Part shown: one piece after another, positions 17,034-23,977 of the stretch | Position numbering within the stretch: position 1 is the stretch's first letter | Layout: each line of letters begins with the position of its first letter | Assembly: GCF_024206475.1 (NCBI RefSeq) | Contig: NZ_JAMBPR010000033.1 | Span: 32,854-96,853, forward strand | Source of the DNA: Paraburkholderia sp. CNPSo 3274 | GTDB taxonomy: Bacteria > Pseudomonadota > Gammaproteobacteria > Burkholderiales > Burkholderiaceae | Direction of reading: 5' to 3' | DNA: 64,000 nucleotides | Made by a program: the position numbers and the translations under genes | Notes under the pieces: generated by a model | What the model saw: only the letters and a program-made list of their open reading frames with translations | What the model was told of the DNA's origin: nothing | The model's database searches: none

Positions 17034-17395
17034 TTTTTCTCAGGTTCTTTCGGGTCGATGATGCGGCGCGTGACAGTCTCGATCTTGCCGCTCAGATTGG
17101 CGTTGATATCCGCCTTGTCGCGCCATCCCATCTTGTTCTTGGACCACCAGATGATGGCGGTCACGTCGCCCTGGATGCAGCGATTGAAGAGTGCGCCGAC
17201 CACGCGCGCGTTGGCATGCTTCGATCCTTCGTTGAGCGCTGCGGCGAATGCCGGATGGTCACGCTTCCAGTTCTTGATCGTGCGCCCGGTCACACCGAGC
17301 AGCGGCCCGATCTCTTCCTGCGTCGCGCCCAGCAGCGAGTAATTCCGCGCCAGCTCGATGAACTCTTCGCGGAATGCTGTCGGGCGTCCAGCCAT
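17030..17395 (-). CDS. terS: terminase small subunit
   Basis: The 121-residue protein has an N-terminal helix-turn-helix (FREEFIELARNYSLLGATQEEIGPLLGVTGRTIKNW region) that binds the packaging site on phage DNA, then a helical oligomerisation part (GDVTAIIWWSKNKMGWRDK). This layout is typical of small terminase subunits. ATG 17395 shares its A with the upstream stop (TGATG); an in-frame GTG at 17398 is less likely. The gene directly precedes terL. Confidence 0.88.
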   Translation of the reverse strand: MAGRPTAFREEFIELARNYSLLGATQEEIGPLLGVTGRTIKNWKRDHPAFAAALNEGSKHANARVVGALFNRCIQGDVTAIIWWSKNKMGWRDKADINANLSGKIETVTRRIIDPKEPEKK

Positions 17396-17589
17396 CACTG
17401 CACCTCAGCCAGAAACCGCTTGTGGATGCCGCCGCACAGGCCCGTATCCAGCACTTCGGCATCGACGAAATCTGCCTCGAAATCATCCGTTTCCTGGTTG
17501 TAGCCGTGAGCTGCCTGCAGGATTCGCACGCGCTTCCCATCGTTCGGGCTCGTCGGGTGGCAGATCACCATGATGTCGCCGGCTTTCAT
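17395..17589 (-). CDS. small hypothetical phage protein
   Basis: The 64-residue protein begins MKAGDIMVICHPTSPNDGKR and ends HKRFLAEVQ, with an acidic middle. The MKAGDxxxI...GK opening resembles a small SH3-like barrel often found beside phage terminase genes, but I assign no function. The start at 17589 is the only good ATG and overlaps the end of the previous gene by four bases; both ends are translationally coupled to neighbours. Confidence 0.6.
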   Translation of the reverse strand: MKAGDIMVICHPTSPNDGKRVRILQAAHGYNQETDDFEADFVDAEVLDTGLCGGIHKRFLAEVQ

Positions 17590-17774
17590 CGAACTGCCCC
17601 AAAACAGCCGCTGATCGAGTACTGCCAGCCGCGGTTGCCGATGCGCACAATAAGCGGCATGCGATAGCTCAACGCGCGCACGTGGGCAGCCATATGCTCT
17701 GCACCCTGCATTGCATCGAGATGCGAGCGCAGTGCGGCGGTGAGCGCCTTGTCGAGCGCGCTGACGGGCTTCAT
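17586..17774 (-). CDS. small hypothetical phage protein
   Basis: The 62-residue protein (MKPVSALDKALTAALRSHLD at the start, ending RIGNRGWQYSISGCFGAVR) has an N-terminal amphipathic helix and a short beta C-terminus. ATG 17774 overlaps the co-chaperonin stop as ATGA. No family was recognised. Its place between the co-chaperonin and terminase genes suggests a head assembly or packaging accessory role. Confidence 0.55.
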   Translation of the reverse strand: MKPVSALDKALTAALRSHLDAMQGAEHMAAHVRALSYRMPLIVRIGNRGWQYSISGCFGAVR

Positions 17775-18076
17775 TCGAACACCCCACACACGTCCGCTTC
17801 CTGCATGAGCAGATAGCGTTGGTTCTCGTCGTCGTAGCATTCCTTGTGCAGGAACTCGCCGAACACGATGCGCTGGCCCGGCTCAACTGTCATCGGGCGG
17901 CGGTGACCGTCGCGGCCACGCTTGCCTGGTCCCACTGCCACGATCGTCCCGGTTCCGCCGAGCTGGCGCTTGCTCTCGATGTTCTGGCCGACTTTCACCA
18001 AGATGCCGCAATCGGTGATGTCCTCGCGGATCGCGTCAGGCAGCACGAGAATGCGGTCGTCAGTGGGCTGGATCAT
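17771..18076 (-). CDS. phage-encoded GroES-like co-chaperonin
   Basis: The 101-residue protein has the Cpn10 length and pattern: DDRILVLPD at the N-terminus (compare the bacterial RPLHDRV opening), a central loop with KRQLGGTGTIVAVGPGKRG, and a C-terminal strand YLLMQEADVCGVFE (compare the GroES DILAIVE end). The mobile-loop region that contacts GroEL lies at about residues 17-37. Like T4 gp31, such proteins can cap host GroEL, often to fold a phage coat protein. It is expressed at the head of the late operon, just before terminase. Confidence 0.85.
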   Translation of the reverse strand: MIQPTDDRILVLPDAIREDITDCGILVKVGQNIESKRQLGGTGTIVAVGPGKRGRDGHRRPMTVEPGQRIVFGEFLHKECYDDENQRYLLMQEADVCGVFE

Positions 18077-18219
18077 CTGCGGGCTTCCTTGCGCTTCATG
18101 GCGGCGCGCTTCTCGGAATAGGCGATGGCGACGGCCTGCTTCTGGGGCTTGCCAGCAGCCATCTCAGTTTTCACGTTCTTGCCGAACGCGTTCTTCGCGA
18201 GCGACTTGAGCAGCGGCAT
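18073..18219 (-). CDS. small basic phage protein
   Basis: The 48-residue protein (MPLLKSLAKNAFGKNVKTEM at the start, then KQAVAIAYSEKRAA and a Lys/Arg tail) starts at ATG 18219 with CCGGAG upstream and overlaps the co-chaperonin start by four bases. The KPQKQAVAIAY pattern recurs in small phage proteins of unknown function; the strongly basic tail suggests nucleic acid binding. It is the first gene behind the late promoter and its terminators. Confidence 0.6.
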   Translation of the reverse strand: MPLLKSLAKNAFGKNVKTEMAAGKPQKQAVAIAYSEKRAAMKRKEARR

Positions 18220-18234
18220 GGCAGGCTCCGGAAT

Positions 18235-18275
18235 AAAAAAGCCCCCGACGCCGGAAAGCGAACGGGGGACAGGAA
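18235..18275 (-). terminator. second terminator downstream of late promoter
   Basis: On the minus strand CCCCCGTTCGC...GTCGGGGG forms a hairpin followed by CTTTTTTATT. With the hairpin at 18312-18352 it makes a double terminator directly after the late promoter. Confidence 0.65.
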
Positions 18276-18311
18276 ACGCGACTCTCATCGCGTGGAGACA
18301 CGGGCAGAAAA

Positions 18312-18352
18312 GCAAAAAGCCCGCGCGGCTTTCACCGAACGGGCTTTTCTCT
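18312..18352 (-). terminator. first terminator downstream of late promoter
   Basis: AAAAGCCCG and CGGGCTTTT form a 9-bp inverted repeat around a loop of about 16 bases, with A- and T-runs on both sides, so it can act in either direction. It begins about 20 bases after the expected start of the late transcript. Confidence 0.65.
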
Positions 18353-18380
18353 GGACGAACGCCGTCCAAACTGGTTTCGA

Positions 18381-18409
18381 AAGATATAGAAGATTTTTCG
18401 GAATGTCAA
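18381..18409 (-). promoter_or_regulatory. putative late promoter, lambda pR'-like
   Basis: On the minus strand a perfect TTGACA (18409-18404) is followed by a 17-bp AT-rich spacer and TATCTT (18386-18381). It overlaps the end of the 138-residue gene upstream and points to the co-chaperonin, terminase and head genes. Two terminators follow within 150 bases, the layout of lambda pR'-tR', where late transcription needs an antiterminator. Confidence 0.65.
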
Positions 18410-18822
18410 GATTTCGTTGAAACTAGCAATGAAGATGAAGACCTAGGCCAGAACATCAGAAAAAGCTCACGCTCATCTTCATCCAGCGAATGAATGACTT
18501 TCTCTCCCGACTCGTCCTCCATGAGATCGCTGGTTAGCTGCCTCCGGATTTCGGCCGCCCTCTCGCAGGCCTCGTTGCGCCTGACAATTGCCGCGGTTGA
18601 AGAATTTTGCTTCGGCGTTCCCTTTTTAATGTTGCCGATAGCATATGGGCCGGCGTCAGCGATGCGCTGCATCTGAAGGTTGCATTCGCCGGTCCCGCGA
18701 CGCTCGATGTCTGCACCCCACCATTCAAGCCATTGTTCGAAGGTCAGTTCCCAACCAATCCCGCGGCGGGCAGCTCCGTGACGCTGTGTATTGAAGGCGA
18801 CCCGATATTTTGCGAGGCTCAT
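18406..18822 (-). CDS. hypothetical phage protein, HNH-region-like core
   Basis: The 138-residue protein has a conserved-looking core, GWELTFEQWLEWWG followed by NLQMQRIADAGPYAIGNIKK, like that of a family of phage proteins usually found near HNH nuclease or replication genes; the patterns RIADAGPY and GNI are the recurring part. I see no complete H-N-H triad, so nuclease activity is not claimed. A charged C-terminal third (DLMEDESGEKVIHSLDEDER) follows. ATG 18822 overlaps the previous stop as ATGA; the longer open frame upstream is only the shadow of the neighbouring gene. Confidence 0.6.
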   Translation of the reverse strand: MSLAKYRVAFNTQRHGAARRGIGWELTFEQWLEWWGADIERRGTGECNLQMQRIADAGPYAIGNIKKGTPKQNSSTAAIVRRNEACERAAEIRRQLTSDLMEDESGEKVIHSLDEDERELFLMFWPRSSSSLLVSTKS

Positions 18823-19217
18823 ACTAATTCCTTGCAGGCGGACTTTTCGAGCAGCCCAGCCGCAACCATCATCGGGCAGAGAATCGCCTTGGCCCGGTCG
18901 TATTCCTCCTGCAGGCTGAATCCGTCGCCCAATCTCACGCTGCTCCAGACCTGTGCCCCACTCTCGAAATTGCGCATCATCGCATTGACGGCCACCCGGG
19001 CGCGCAGGTCCAGCTTCTGGATCAGCGGTTCGAGCACGCGCCCGGTAGCCTTCTTCAATGCCCACTCCACCTCCGCGTCGAGATCGTCGAATTCCATCCA
19101 TTGCCGGCTGCTGCGGAATTGCGCCGTGGTGCTGTCGAATGCCTGGTAGTCGGTGCCCGGGTTGTATCCTTGGCTCCACGTGTACCAGTCAAGCAGCAGT
19201 TCGTCGATGCGGTCCAT
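18819..19217 (-). CDS. candidate late regulator (Q position)
   Basis: The 132-residue protein starts MDRIDELLLDWYTWSQGYNP and is mostly helical, with an FRSSRQWMEFDDLDAEVEW segment and a C-terminal helix ending GLLEKSACKELV. It lies just upstream of the putative late promoter and its terminators, where lambdoid phages encode the Q antiterminator, and the Trp-rich opening is loosely like Q proteins of phage 82/21 type. Family membership is not proven; a small sigma-like or RusA-linked protein is the alternative. Confidence 0.5.
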   Translation of the reverse strand: MDRIDELLLDWYTWSQGYNPGTDYQAFDSTTAQFRSSRQWMEFDDLDAEVEWALKKATGRVLEPLIQKLDLRARVAVNAMMRNFESGAQVWSSVRLGDGFSLQEEYDRAKAILCPMMVAAGLLEKSACKELV

Positions 19218-19238
19218 GGTTTCCCCGTTCGGTTTGCT

Positions 19239-19913
19239 TTAGAGCAGCTTCTCGATCTCGTCCATCGCCCCATGAATCACCGCCACGCTGCCCTGTTCGA
19301 AGCCCATAGCGCTCAGATGCGAGCGGATGGTCTGCAGGTGCTCACGGATGGCGGAAGCGTTGGGAACCAGCGTGGCGGCGACGGGCGACGCACTCGGTGC
19401 AGACGATTCCGAGGCGCTTGCGGAGGAGCTTTCCGCAGCCGACGCAGCGGCGTTTGGGAGGTCACCTTCGACGATGATCGGCGGCGCTTCACCACCCGCA
19501 TCGATAGCAGCGATATCGCCAGCGGTGGGTGCAGCGTTTGGGGCTTCAGCCTGCGGGGCGCCAGCCGTAGATGTGGTCAAGCCTGACTCGGGTGTTGTCG
19601 TATTGCCCTCCGACAGGGAGGCAGATGCAGAGGCCGATTGGTCCGCAGCATTCGTTGCAGCAGGCGAGCTCGATTGGCCCGAGACCTCCGTCGCGGCGAT
19701 CGGTGTATCTGCGCCAGTGGCTGCCGCGGCCACAGACGCATTGGCGTTTCCCTCGTTGGCCGCCTCCGGATGGATGAAGTGGTCCAGCTTCGCTTCGAGG
19801 TCGTGAATCGTGGCCTCGGCCTTCTGCAAGAGGCTCGGCTCGCTGCTGCTCGGCGCAGCGTCTGCCGCGAGGTTTGCCGCTGCTGCGGCGATGGGGTCTT
19901 GCTCGTTGCTCAT
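19239..19913 (-). CDS. low-complexity Ala/Ser-rich phage protein
   Basis: The 224-residue protein has a helical N-terminus (about residues 1-50), a long Ala/Ser/Thr/Pro-rich unordered middle and a short folded C-terminus (SAIREHLQTIRSHLSAMGF). No domain was recognised. The composition resembles flexible linkers between two small domains. It sits in the leftward early-to-late operon between hypothetical genes, so function cannot be inferred. Confidence 0.6.
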   Translation of the reverse strand: MSNEQDPIAAAAANLAADAAPSSSEPSLLQKAEATIHDLEAKLDHFIHPEAANEGNANASVAAAATGADTPIAATEVSGQSSSPAATNAADQSASASASLSEGNTTTPESGLTTSTAGAPQAEAPNAAPTAGDIAAIDAGGEAPPIIVEGDLPNAAASAAESSSASASESSAPSASPVAATLVPNASAIREHLQTIRSHLSAMGFEQGSVAVIHGAMDEIEKLL

Positions 19914-19943
19914 GGTTTTCTCCGTGGATATGAGCCGGTGGGA

Positions 19944-20291
19944 TTAAAGGGCGAGGCGCATGCGCGCATCAGCGAGTGCAATGCAAATTCGATTCACGCG
20001 ATGTCGCGCTGCACGGACTGCCTCAAGCGCAGGCGGCAACAAGTCGGCGTTCTCCCGCGTCCCGTCGCCGCATGGCGAACATGAATGACTGACGCTCGAT
20101 ACGGCGGTCTGAAATGCTTCGGACTCGGCTTCGAGCGAACCGAGCGCGGCATGAAGCTCGCAAAGCTCGACTTCGAGGCTGGGCGATGGTGCCGGCGGTA
20201 CCTGCATCGATTGCTGCGACGCTGCGATCTGCTTTGCGATCTCTTGATCGCCAATCATCATGGGGCGAACACTTTGGTTGAGGTTGTGCAT
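19944..20291 (-). CDS. hypothetical phage protein
   Basis: The 115-residue protein is helical, with a coiled-coil-like segment (LEVELCELHAALGSLEAESE) and a Cys-rich middle (SHSCSPCGDG). ATG 20291 has GGAG at good spacing; an in-frame GTG at 20297 would add two residues. No family was recognised. Confidence 0.55.
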   Translation of the reverse strand: MHNLNQSVRPMMIGDQEIAKQIAASQQSMQVPPAPSPSLEVELCELHAALGSLEAESEAFQTAVSSVSHSCSPCGDGTRENADLLPPALEAVRAARHRVNRICIALADARMRLAL

Positions 20292-20375
20292 ATCCACTTT
20301 CTCCGATTGATTTGCGTGCCTGCCCGGGGTCTTACGCGCTACGTCCGCTGCCCCAAAGCACCTGCCCTCGCTGCG

Positions 20376-20900
20376 TTATTCGAATGCCGCTATGCGGTCG
20401 CCGAGGATAGTGGAATAGGACTCCATGGCGACCGCTTGCGCACGGAGACGCCCGCGCTCCAGTTCGGCGAGTCCGTTGAAGATCTCCGTCCCGAAGAAGG
20501 CGGTCAGCGCCGAGAGCCGTTCGTCGAGGTGAGTCTTTTCGACGATCACACGCTGTTGATGCGGGGCACGTTGCGGCGCCGGCGACGTATAGGCCGCGAG
20601 ATTCGTATCCATGGCCTTCGCTTCTGCCGCCTCCGTCTTCGCCGCCTGCCCCTTCTGAAACGGCATCCACTCGGCGTAAGGCATCTCGCCATCCGGCGCC
20701 TTGTCGTCGTCCTGCAGCAGCGGCACGTTGACGAAGGCGTGATGCTTGCCGAGCGCATCGAAGACGCTGAGGTTGACGCTACGCGGCCCGTGCACGTAGC
20801 ACACGATCGCCGCGAGCGGCTGCTTGAGATCCGTCTGCACGTTGCGCAGATTCTTTCCGGGCCTGAACCAGACGACGCGGCCAATGCTGGGTTCGATCAC
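20376..20900 (-). CDS. phage protein with C-terminal crAss001_48-related domain
   Basis: The 174-residue protein has an N-terminal beta domain (MIEPSIGRVVWFRPG, residues 1-75) and a C-terminal three-helix segment from residue about 115 (HQQRVIVEKTHLDERLSALT, then LERGRLRAQAVAMESYSTIL). The helical part resembles a small phage domain seen alone or fused in many tailed phages and annotated as crAss001_48-related; its function is unknown. The N-terminal domain opening is common in Burkholderia phages. The fusion of the two is visible here. Confidence 0.6.
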   Translation of the reverse strand: MIEPSIGRVVWFRPGKNLRNVQTDLKQPLAAIVCYVHGPRSVNLSVFDALGKHHAFVNVPLLQDDDKAPDGEMPYAEWMPFQKGQAAKTEAAEAKAMDTNLAAYTSPAPQRAPHQQRVIVEKTHLDERLSALTAFFGTEIFNGLAELERGRLRAQAVAMESYSTILGDRIAAFE

Positions 20901-21148
20901 GATTGCTCCTGGTTGTTTTCGCGCCAGGCAATGAAGGGCCTGCGCACGAGGGTTTCGAGACGGTGGGCCGCCTCGGAATTGGTTGCGAGTTCACGGCGCG
21001 ATTGCACGCCACAGGCATCGCGAATGAACTGGGCGGCCGCGTCTGCGTCAATGGCGCGCGGGGGCACCGAGTACTGCGAGACCCATGCGTGAAAGTCGGC
21101 GCGGCGCGCGAGTGCGCCGGCGAGCTGGAGGGGCGTGAGGTGGCTCAT
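20897..21148 (-). CDS. hypothetical phage protein
   Basis: The 83-residue protein (MSHLTPLQLAGALARRADFH at the start) is mainly helical with a conserved-looking FIRDACGVQSRRELATN segment. ATG 21148 is preferred over an in-frame GTG at 21154 because GGAG is correctly spaced. It overlaps the following gene by four bases and the preceding small gene by four bases. Confidence 0.6.
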   Translation of the reverse strand: MSHLTPLQLAGALARRADFHAWVSQYSVPPRAIDADAAAQFIRDACGVQSRRELATNSEAAHRLETLVRRPFIAWRENNQEQS

Positions 21149-21294
21149 TTCCACCAGTCTCCCTTGATGACCTTCATGGGCTTGACTATGAATCGCTCAG
21201 CCGCCTTAGCACGCGCATCGCGCTTCCAGTCATGCGGAAAGTCGATGAACGCCGCTGACGGCGGATGCTCGCCGAGGATCGCGCAGCGGCACAC
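21145..21294 (-). CDS. small Cys-containing phage protein
   Basis: A 49-codon frame between rusA and the 83-residue gene reads from GTG 21294 with a CRC motif near the start, then AAFIDFPHDWKRDARAKAAE and a C-terminus KVIKGDWWK. The residue pattern is protein-like (charged helix, terminal aromatic residues), fills an otherwise empty 160-bp gap in a tightly packed operon, and its TGA overlaps the next ATG. The start is uncertain because there is no ATG and only a weak ribosome site. Confidence 0.5.
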   Translation of the reverse strand: MCRCAILGEHPPSAAFIDFPHDWKRDARAKAAERFIVKPMKVIKGDWWK

Positions 21295-21312
21295 CCATCC
21301 CGAAGAAGTCGC

Positions 21313-21774
21313 TCACGCCGCCACCTCATCGAAAAGCGCGGGCTGCGCCGCCGACTTCACGGCAGCCACCTCGCGAATCGTCACCACCACCCGAGCTTCA
21401 CCATCCGGCTCGCAACGCCGCGCGCTGTCCGACCATATCCACTTGTCGTCGACGATGGCGATGCCCTTGAGCGCGTCGTAGAGGACTTTCCGCGCATTGT
21501 CGATATCCAAACACTGCACGCCGTCATCCCAGTTCTCGCCGAGCTTGCGCTTGCGCGACTCCCAGTCCTGCGGACGCTTCGGGTACAGGTCGATGTGCAC
21601 GGCCACGCGCCCTTCGATCGGGCTCGTGACGCCAACACCGCGAAGGATGAAGCCGACGTCGCGCTTGTACGCCTTCGCCTCGCTGCTCGGCGCGGTCATC
21701 GTGCGGCCGTTCAGCGGGAAGGATTTCCAATAGCGGTTGGCACTTATCGGATACGGTAGCGTGACGGTCAGCAC
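21313..21774 (-). CDS. rusA: RusA-family Holliday junction resolvase
   Basis: The 153-residue protein matches RusA: LPYPISANRYWK at the N-terminus, then the acidic active-site pattern DIDNARKVLYDALKGIAIVDD, where the conserved Asp residues bind the metal that cuts four-way junctions. Lambdoid phages use RusA to resolve branched DNA made by phage recombination before packaging. It fits with the Bet-type recombinase and nuclease in the opposite arm. Confidence 0.85.
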   Translation of the reverse strand: MLTVTLPYPISANRYWKSFPLNGRTMTAPSSEAKAYKRDVGFILRGVGVTSPIEGRVAVHIDLYPKRPQDWESRKRKLGENWDDGVQCLDIDNARKVLYDALKGIAIVDDKWIWSDSARRCEPDGEARVVVTIREVAAVKSAAQPALFDEVAA

Positions 21775-21956
21775 GACTTTCCTCCCGTCATCGGCCGCTT
21801 CTTCGCATCGCGCTCGATCTGCGTGCGAAGGCGCGCGTCGCGCGGCGATTCCTTCGGCGCTGCAGGCTTCGCGTCGTGCTGCTCGCGGATGGCCTTGGCC
21901 TGGTCTCGCAGCGGGTTCTCGGTGCGCTGATCCGCGCGCGTGGTGGTGGCGTTCAT
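21768..21956 (-). CDS. small charged hypothetical protein
   Basis: The 62-residue protein (MNATTTRADQRTENPLRDQA at the start, then an Arg/Lys/Glu-rich helix) starts at ATG 21956 and overlaps the rusA start by seven bases. The high charge and lack of hydrophobic core suggest a disordered or nucleic-acid-binding peptide. No family was recognised. Confidence 0.5.
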   Translation of the reverse strand: MNATTTRADQRTENPLRDQAKAIREQHDAKPAAPKESPRDARLRTQIERDAKKRPMTGGKSC

Positions 21957-21991
21957 GATGTGGATCCTGTTTTGGGCGGGAAGAATTTGGG

Positions 21992-22489
21992 TCACTGCGC
22001 GATCTCGGTGTAATGCGTCATGGCGTGCGTCGGGCCAATGACTGGCGCAGTCGGCGGCGTTATGCCCGGCAATTCCATCGGCCGCCCAACCTCCCCGCAC
22101 CGCGTTTCCATCTCCAACTCAATGCGCGCAAGCCACATCTTCACAACCGGCTTCATTCCCGGAGGACAAGGCGGCGATGGGGGCGTGTCTTTCCCGTCGG
22201 CGTTGAAAAGCATGTCGAGCCGATTGGCTTCGCGCAGGCGCTTCTGGATGCGCTTGAATGCGTCCGCCCATGAATCGCGGCCGTAGTGCATGCGGATATC
22301 GACAGCCGATTGGCCAAGCGGGCGAAGCTCGTGGAGCAGCAAATGCGTGATTTCGCTGAAGTCGCCGGAGTCCGCGCGGTAATGGCAGAAGCAAGCCCAT
22401 TCGCTTCCACGACCGAGCGAGCCGAAGATCGGACAACCGGACACGAAGCATTTTCCCCACGTATCGCCCGGATTCATTTCTACGCTCAT
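21992..22489 (-). CDS. hypothetical phage protein with possible zinc site
   Basis: The 165-residue protein has an N-terminal Cys/His cluster (WGKCFVSGCPIFG, then WACFCHYRADSGD) that could bind zinc, followed by helices (ITHLLLHELRPLG, KRIQKRLREANRLDMLF) and a Pro-rich C-terminus. It directly follows the replication-like gene with a four-base overlap, so a replication or DNA-binding accessory role is possible. Confidence 0.55.
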   Translation of the reverse strand: MSVEMNPGDTWGKCFVSGCPIFGSLGRGSEWACFCHYRADSGDFSEITHLLLHELRPLGQSAVDIRMHYGRDSWADAFKRIQKRLREANRLDMLFNADGKDTPPSPPCPPGMKPVVKMWLARIELEMETRCGEVGRPMELPGITPPTAPVIGPTHAMTHYTEIAQ

Positions 22490-23454
22490 GCTGCTGCTCC
22501 CTGCCGCTCAAGGCGGCGAATCTCTTCGAAAACGGCGTCCTTGAGCTGGTCGTAGCCCCACCCTGCCCGGGCTTTCACGCCCAATTCGTCGGCCTTGCGC
22601 TTGATTCCCGCATCGGTGCGATGCCAGTCGTCACGCTTTGGCTTGAGCTGTACCGGCTGCGGGTTGAGCAGATCAGGGACGACCGTTGCGAGGTAGTTCG
22701 GACCGAGATGCTTGCCGTTGAGGCTGGCTCTGGCCTTGGAGATCGCAGCATCGAGAATCTCGTTCGTCACCCGTGCGTCATCGCCCCATCCAGCGATGTA
22801 CGGGTTCACGCTGTTGGCACCGACCACCCCGCGCTGTCGCAGGTACACGGCAATTTCGATTGCTCTCGAAACGGAAGTAGAGCCGTCCGGATTTTCTTCG
22901 CCCGCATTGGTATGAACTACCGACGACTCCACTGAAGGGGATCCGGAATCCGGAATCAGAGAATCAGAGAATCCGGAATCCGGAATCAGCCCGGCTTGAC
23001 CCCCTTGGCAAGTCTCATCTTCAACTTCCATTCCTGGGCTTGTCTCAGGCTCGCCTTGGGCTTCTATGTAATCCAAACCATCAGTAGCCCCAGGCTTTGA
23101 TGAGTTGCCAAGGGGTGTAAGCCCAGGGCTTTTAGGTGGTGGAATGTCGCTTTCGGCTTCCCGATGGTGCGGATTCTGATGCTTGGAGAATGTCATGATC
23201 TGGATAAACTTGCGGCCTTCGACCTCATATATCTCGATGAAACCCCACCGCTGAAGCTCATCCAGCAAGGGTTCAGCGGCTTGCTGGTCGAAACGAAGCA
23301 ACTCGCCCTTGATCTTTTTCGGACGATATTCGAGACGGCCTTCGCGGTCCGCCATCATCCAGAGGCCGGGGAAAATGTAGCGAGCCCAGACCGAGCATTC
23401 AGCAAGGTCTTCGTTCGTGTAGAAGCCGGGTTTGATATTGCGTGCGCGTGCCAT
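22486..23454 (-). CDS. replication-initiation-like protein (phage O/DnaT-type position)
   Basis: The 322-residue protein has an N-terminal winged-helix-like domain (GFYTNEDLAECSVWARYIFP, then GRLEYRPKKIKGELLRFD, residues 1-100) typical of a family of proteobacterial phage replication proteins. A disordered linker with an internal repeat (LIPDSGFSDSLIPDSG) leads to a C-terminal helical domain (about 195-320). Such proteins bind the phage origin and recruit host helicase. No helicase or helicase loader follows, so the C-terminal domain may do this. The origin itself was not identified. Confidence 0.6.
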   Translation of the reverse strand: MARARNIKPGFYTNEDLAECSVWARYIFPGLWMMADREGRLEYRPKKIKGELLRFDQQAAEPLLDELQRWGFIEIYEVEGRKFIQIMTFSKHQNPHHREAESDIPPPKSPGLTPLGNSSKPGATDGLDYIEAQGEPETSPGMEVEDETCQGGQAGLIPDSGFSDSLIPDSGSPSVESSVVHTNAGEENPDGSTSVSRAIEIAVYLRQRGVVGANSVNPYIAGWGDDARVTNEILDAAISKARASLNGKHLGPNYLATVVPDLLNPQPVQLKPKRDDWHRTDAGIKRKADELGVKARAGWGYDQLKDAVFEEIRRLERQGAAA

Positions 23455-23455
23455 G

Positions 23456-23632
23456 TCAGATCGCTTTCCTCGCGCGCTGGCGAGACGGCCACATCAATCC
23501 GCAGCGTCGCGCCTTGCGACGCACACCCAGGAGCGAATGGCGGGTGAAGAGTTTGCTCAGATCGGCGTCGCTGTGCCCACGGGGCACCTCGCGCACGAGC
23601 GTCGCAACTTCGGTTGTAGTCCAGCGGCTCAA
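23456..23632 (-). CDS. small SANT/Myb-like DNA-binding protein, TTG start
   Basis: The 58-residue product (SRWTTTEVATLVREVPRGHS after the initiator) has the W-x8-LV, then ALGVRRKA-type pattern (HSLLGVRRKARRCGL) of short helix-turn-helix proteins that pair with phage replication genes. The start is read as TTG 23632, which has GGAGA seven bases upstream and overlaps the previous stop as TTGA; a GTG at 23644 is the alternative. The strongly basic C-terminus fits DNA binding. Confidence 0.55.
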   Translation of the reverse strand: MSRWTTTEVATLVREVPRGHSDADLSKLFTRHSLLGVRRKARRCGLMWPSRQRARKAI

Positions 23633-23709
23633 TGCAATCTCCACGCGCCGTAGAAGGCGCACGGAATCAGCAGAACCATGCCGACGATCAGAATGTCCGC
23701 AGCGCTCAT
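23629..23709 (-). CDS. tiny membrane peptide
   Basis: A 26-residue frame from ATG 23709 encodes one hydrophobic segment (ILIVGMVLLIPCAFYGAW). A GGAGG ribosome site sits five bases upstream, inside the end of the previous tiny gene, and both ends overlap neighbours by four bases (ATGA and TTGA). The tight coupling and strong ribosome site support real translation. Function is unknown; a one-pass inner-membrane peptide is expected. Confidence 0.5.
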   Translation of the reverse strand: MSAADILIVGMVLLIPCAFYGAWRLH

Positions 23710-23777
23710 AGAACCCTCCAGCCGCCGAACCACAGTTGCAGGAGCACATAAAAATATGTGTCGATGAACAGTTCCAT
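23706..23777 (-). CDS. tiny aromatic membrane peptide
   Basis: A 23-residue frame from ATG 23777 with GGGGAG five bases before the start encodes an almost wholly hydrophobic, aromatic peptide (FIDTYFYVLLQLWFGGW). Its stop overlaps the next ATG. The strong ribosome site lies at the end of the preceding gene, so these genes form one coupled row. Function is unknown. Confidence 0.5.
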   Translation of the reverse strand: MELFIDTYFYVLLQLWFGGWRVL

Positions 23778-23779
23778 CG

Positions 23780-23977
23780 TTACTCCCCTTCATGCATCCC
23801 AGATTGGCCCTGCATGGGCAGCATCCTGGCCGCGTAATTCAGTCCGAAAGAGAGCACGCGTACGCAATACGCAATGAAATCCGGTGCCGCCACCTCTAGA
23901 TCTCTAGCGCGCTGCTCGATACTCTCCGCTTCCCCGTCTGTGAGGTCGACCACGTACCGCTTTTTCGTATCGGTCAT
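23780..23977 (-). CDS. small ribbon-helix-helix-like regulator
   Basis: The 65-residue protein starts MTDTKKRYVVDLTDGEAESI, a beta strand followed by helices, as in Arc/CopG-type ribbon-helix-helix proteins, and ends in a hydrophobic then charged tail. ATG 23977 overlaps the stop of the preceding RHH-like gene by four bases. It is near the start of the leftward early operon, where regulators are usual. Confidence 0.5.
   Translation of the reverse strand: MTDTKKRYVVDLTDGEAESIEQRARDLEVAAPDFIAYCVRVLSFGLNYAARMLPMQGQSGMHEGE

Noticed and set aside
18406..18822. HNH endonuclease call for the 138-residue phage protein
   Set aside because: The core resembles proteins near HNH genes, but a full H-N-H metal-binding triad is not visible.
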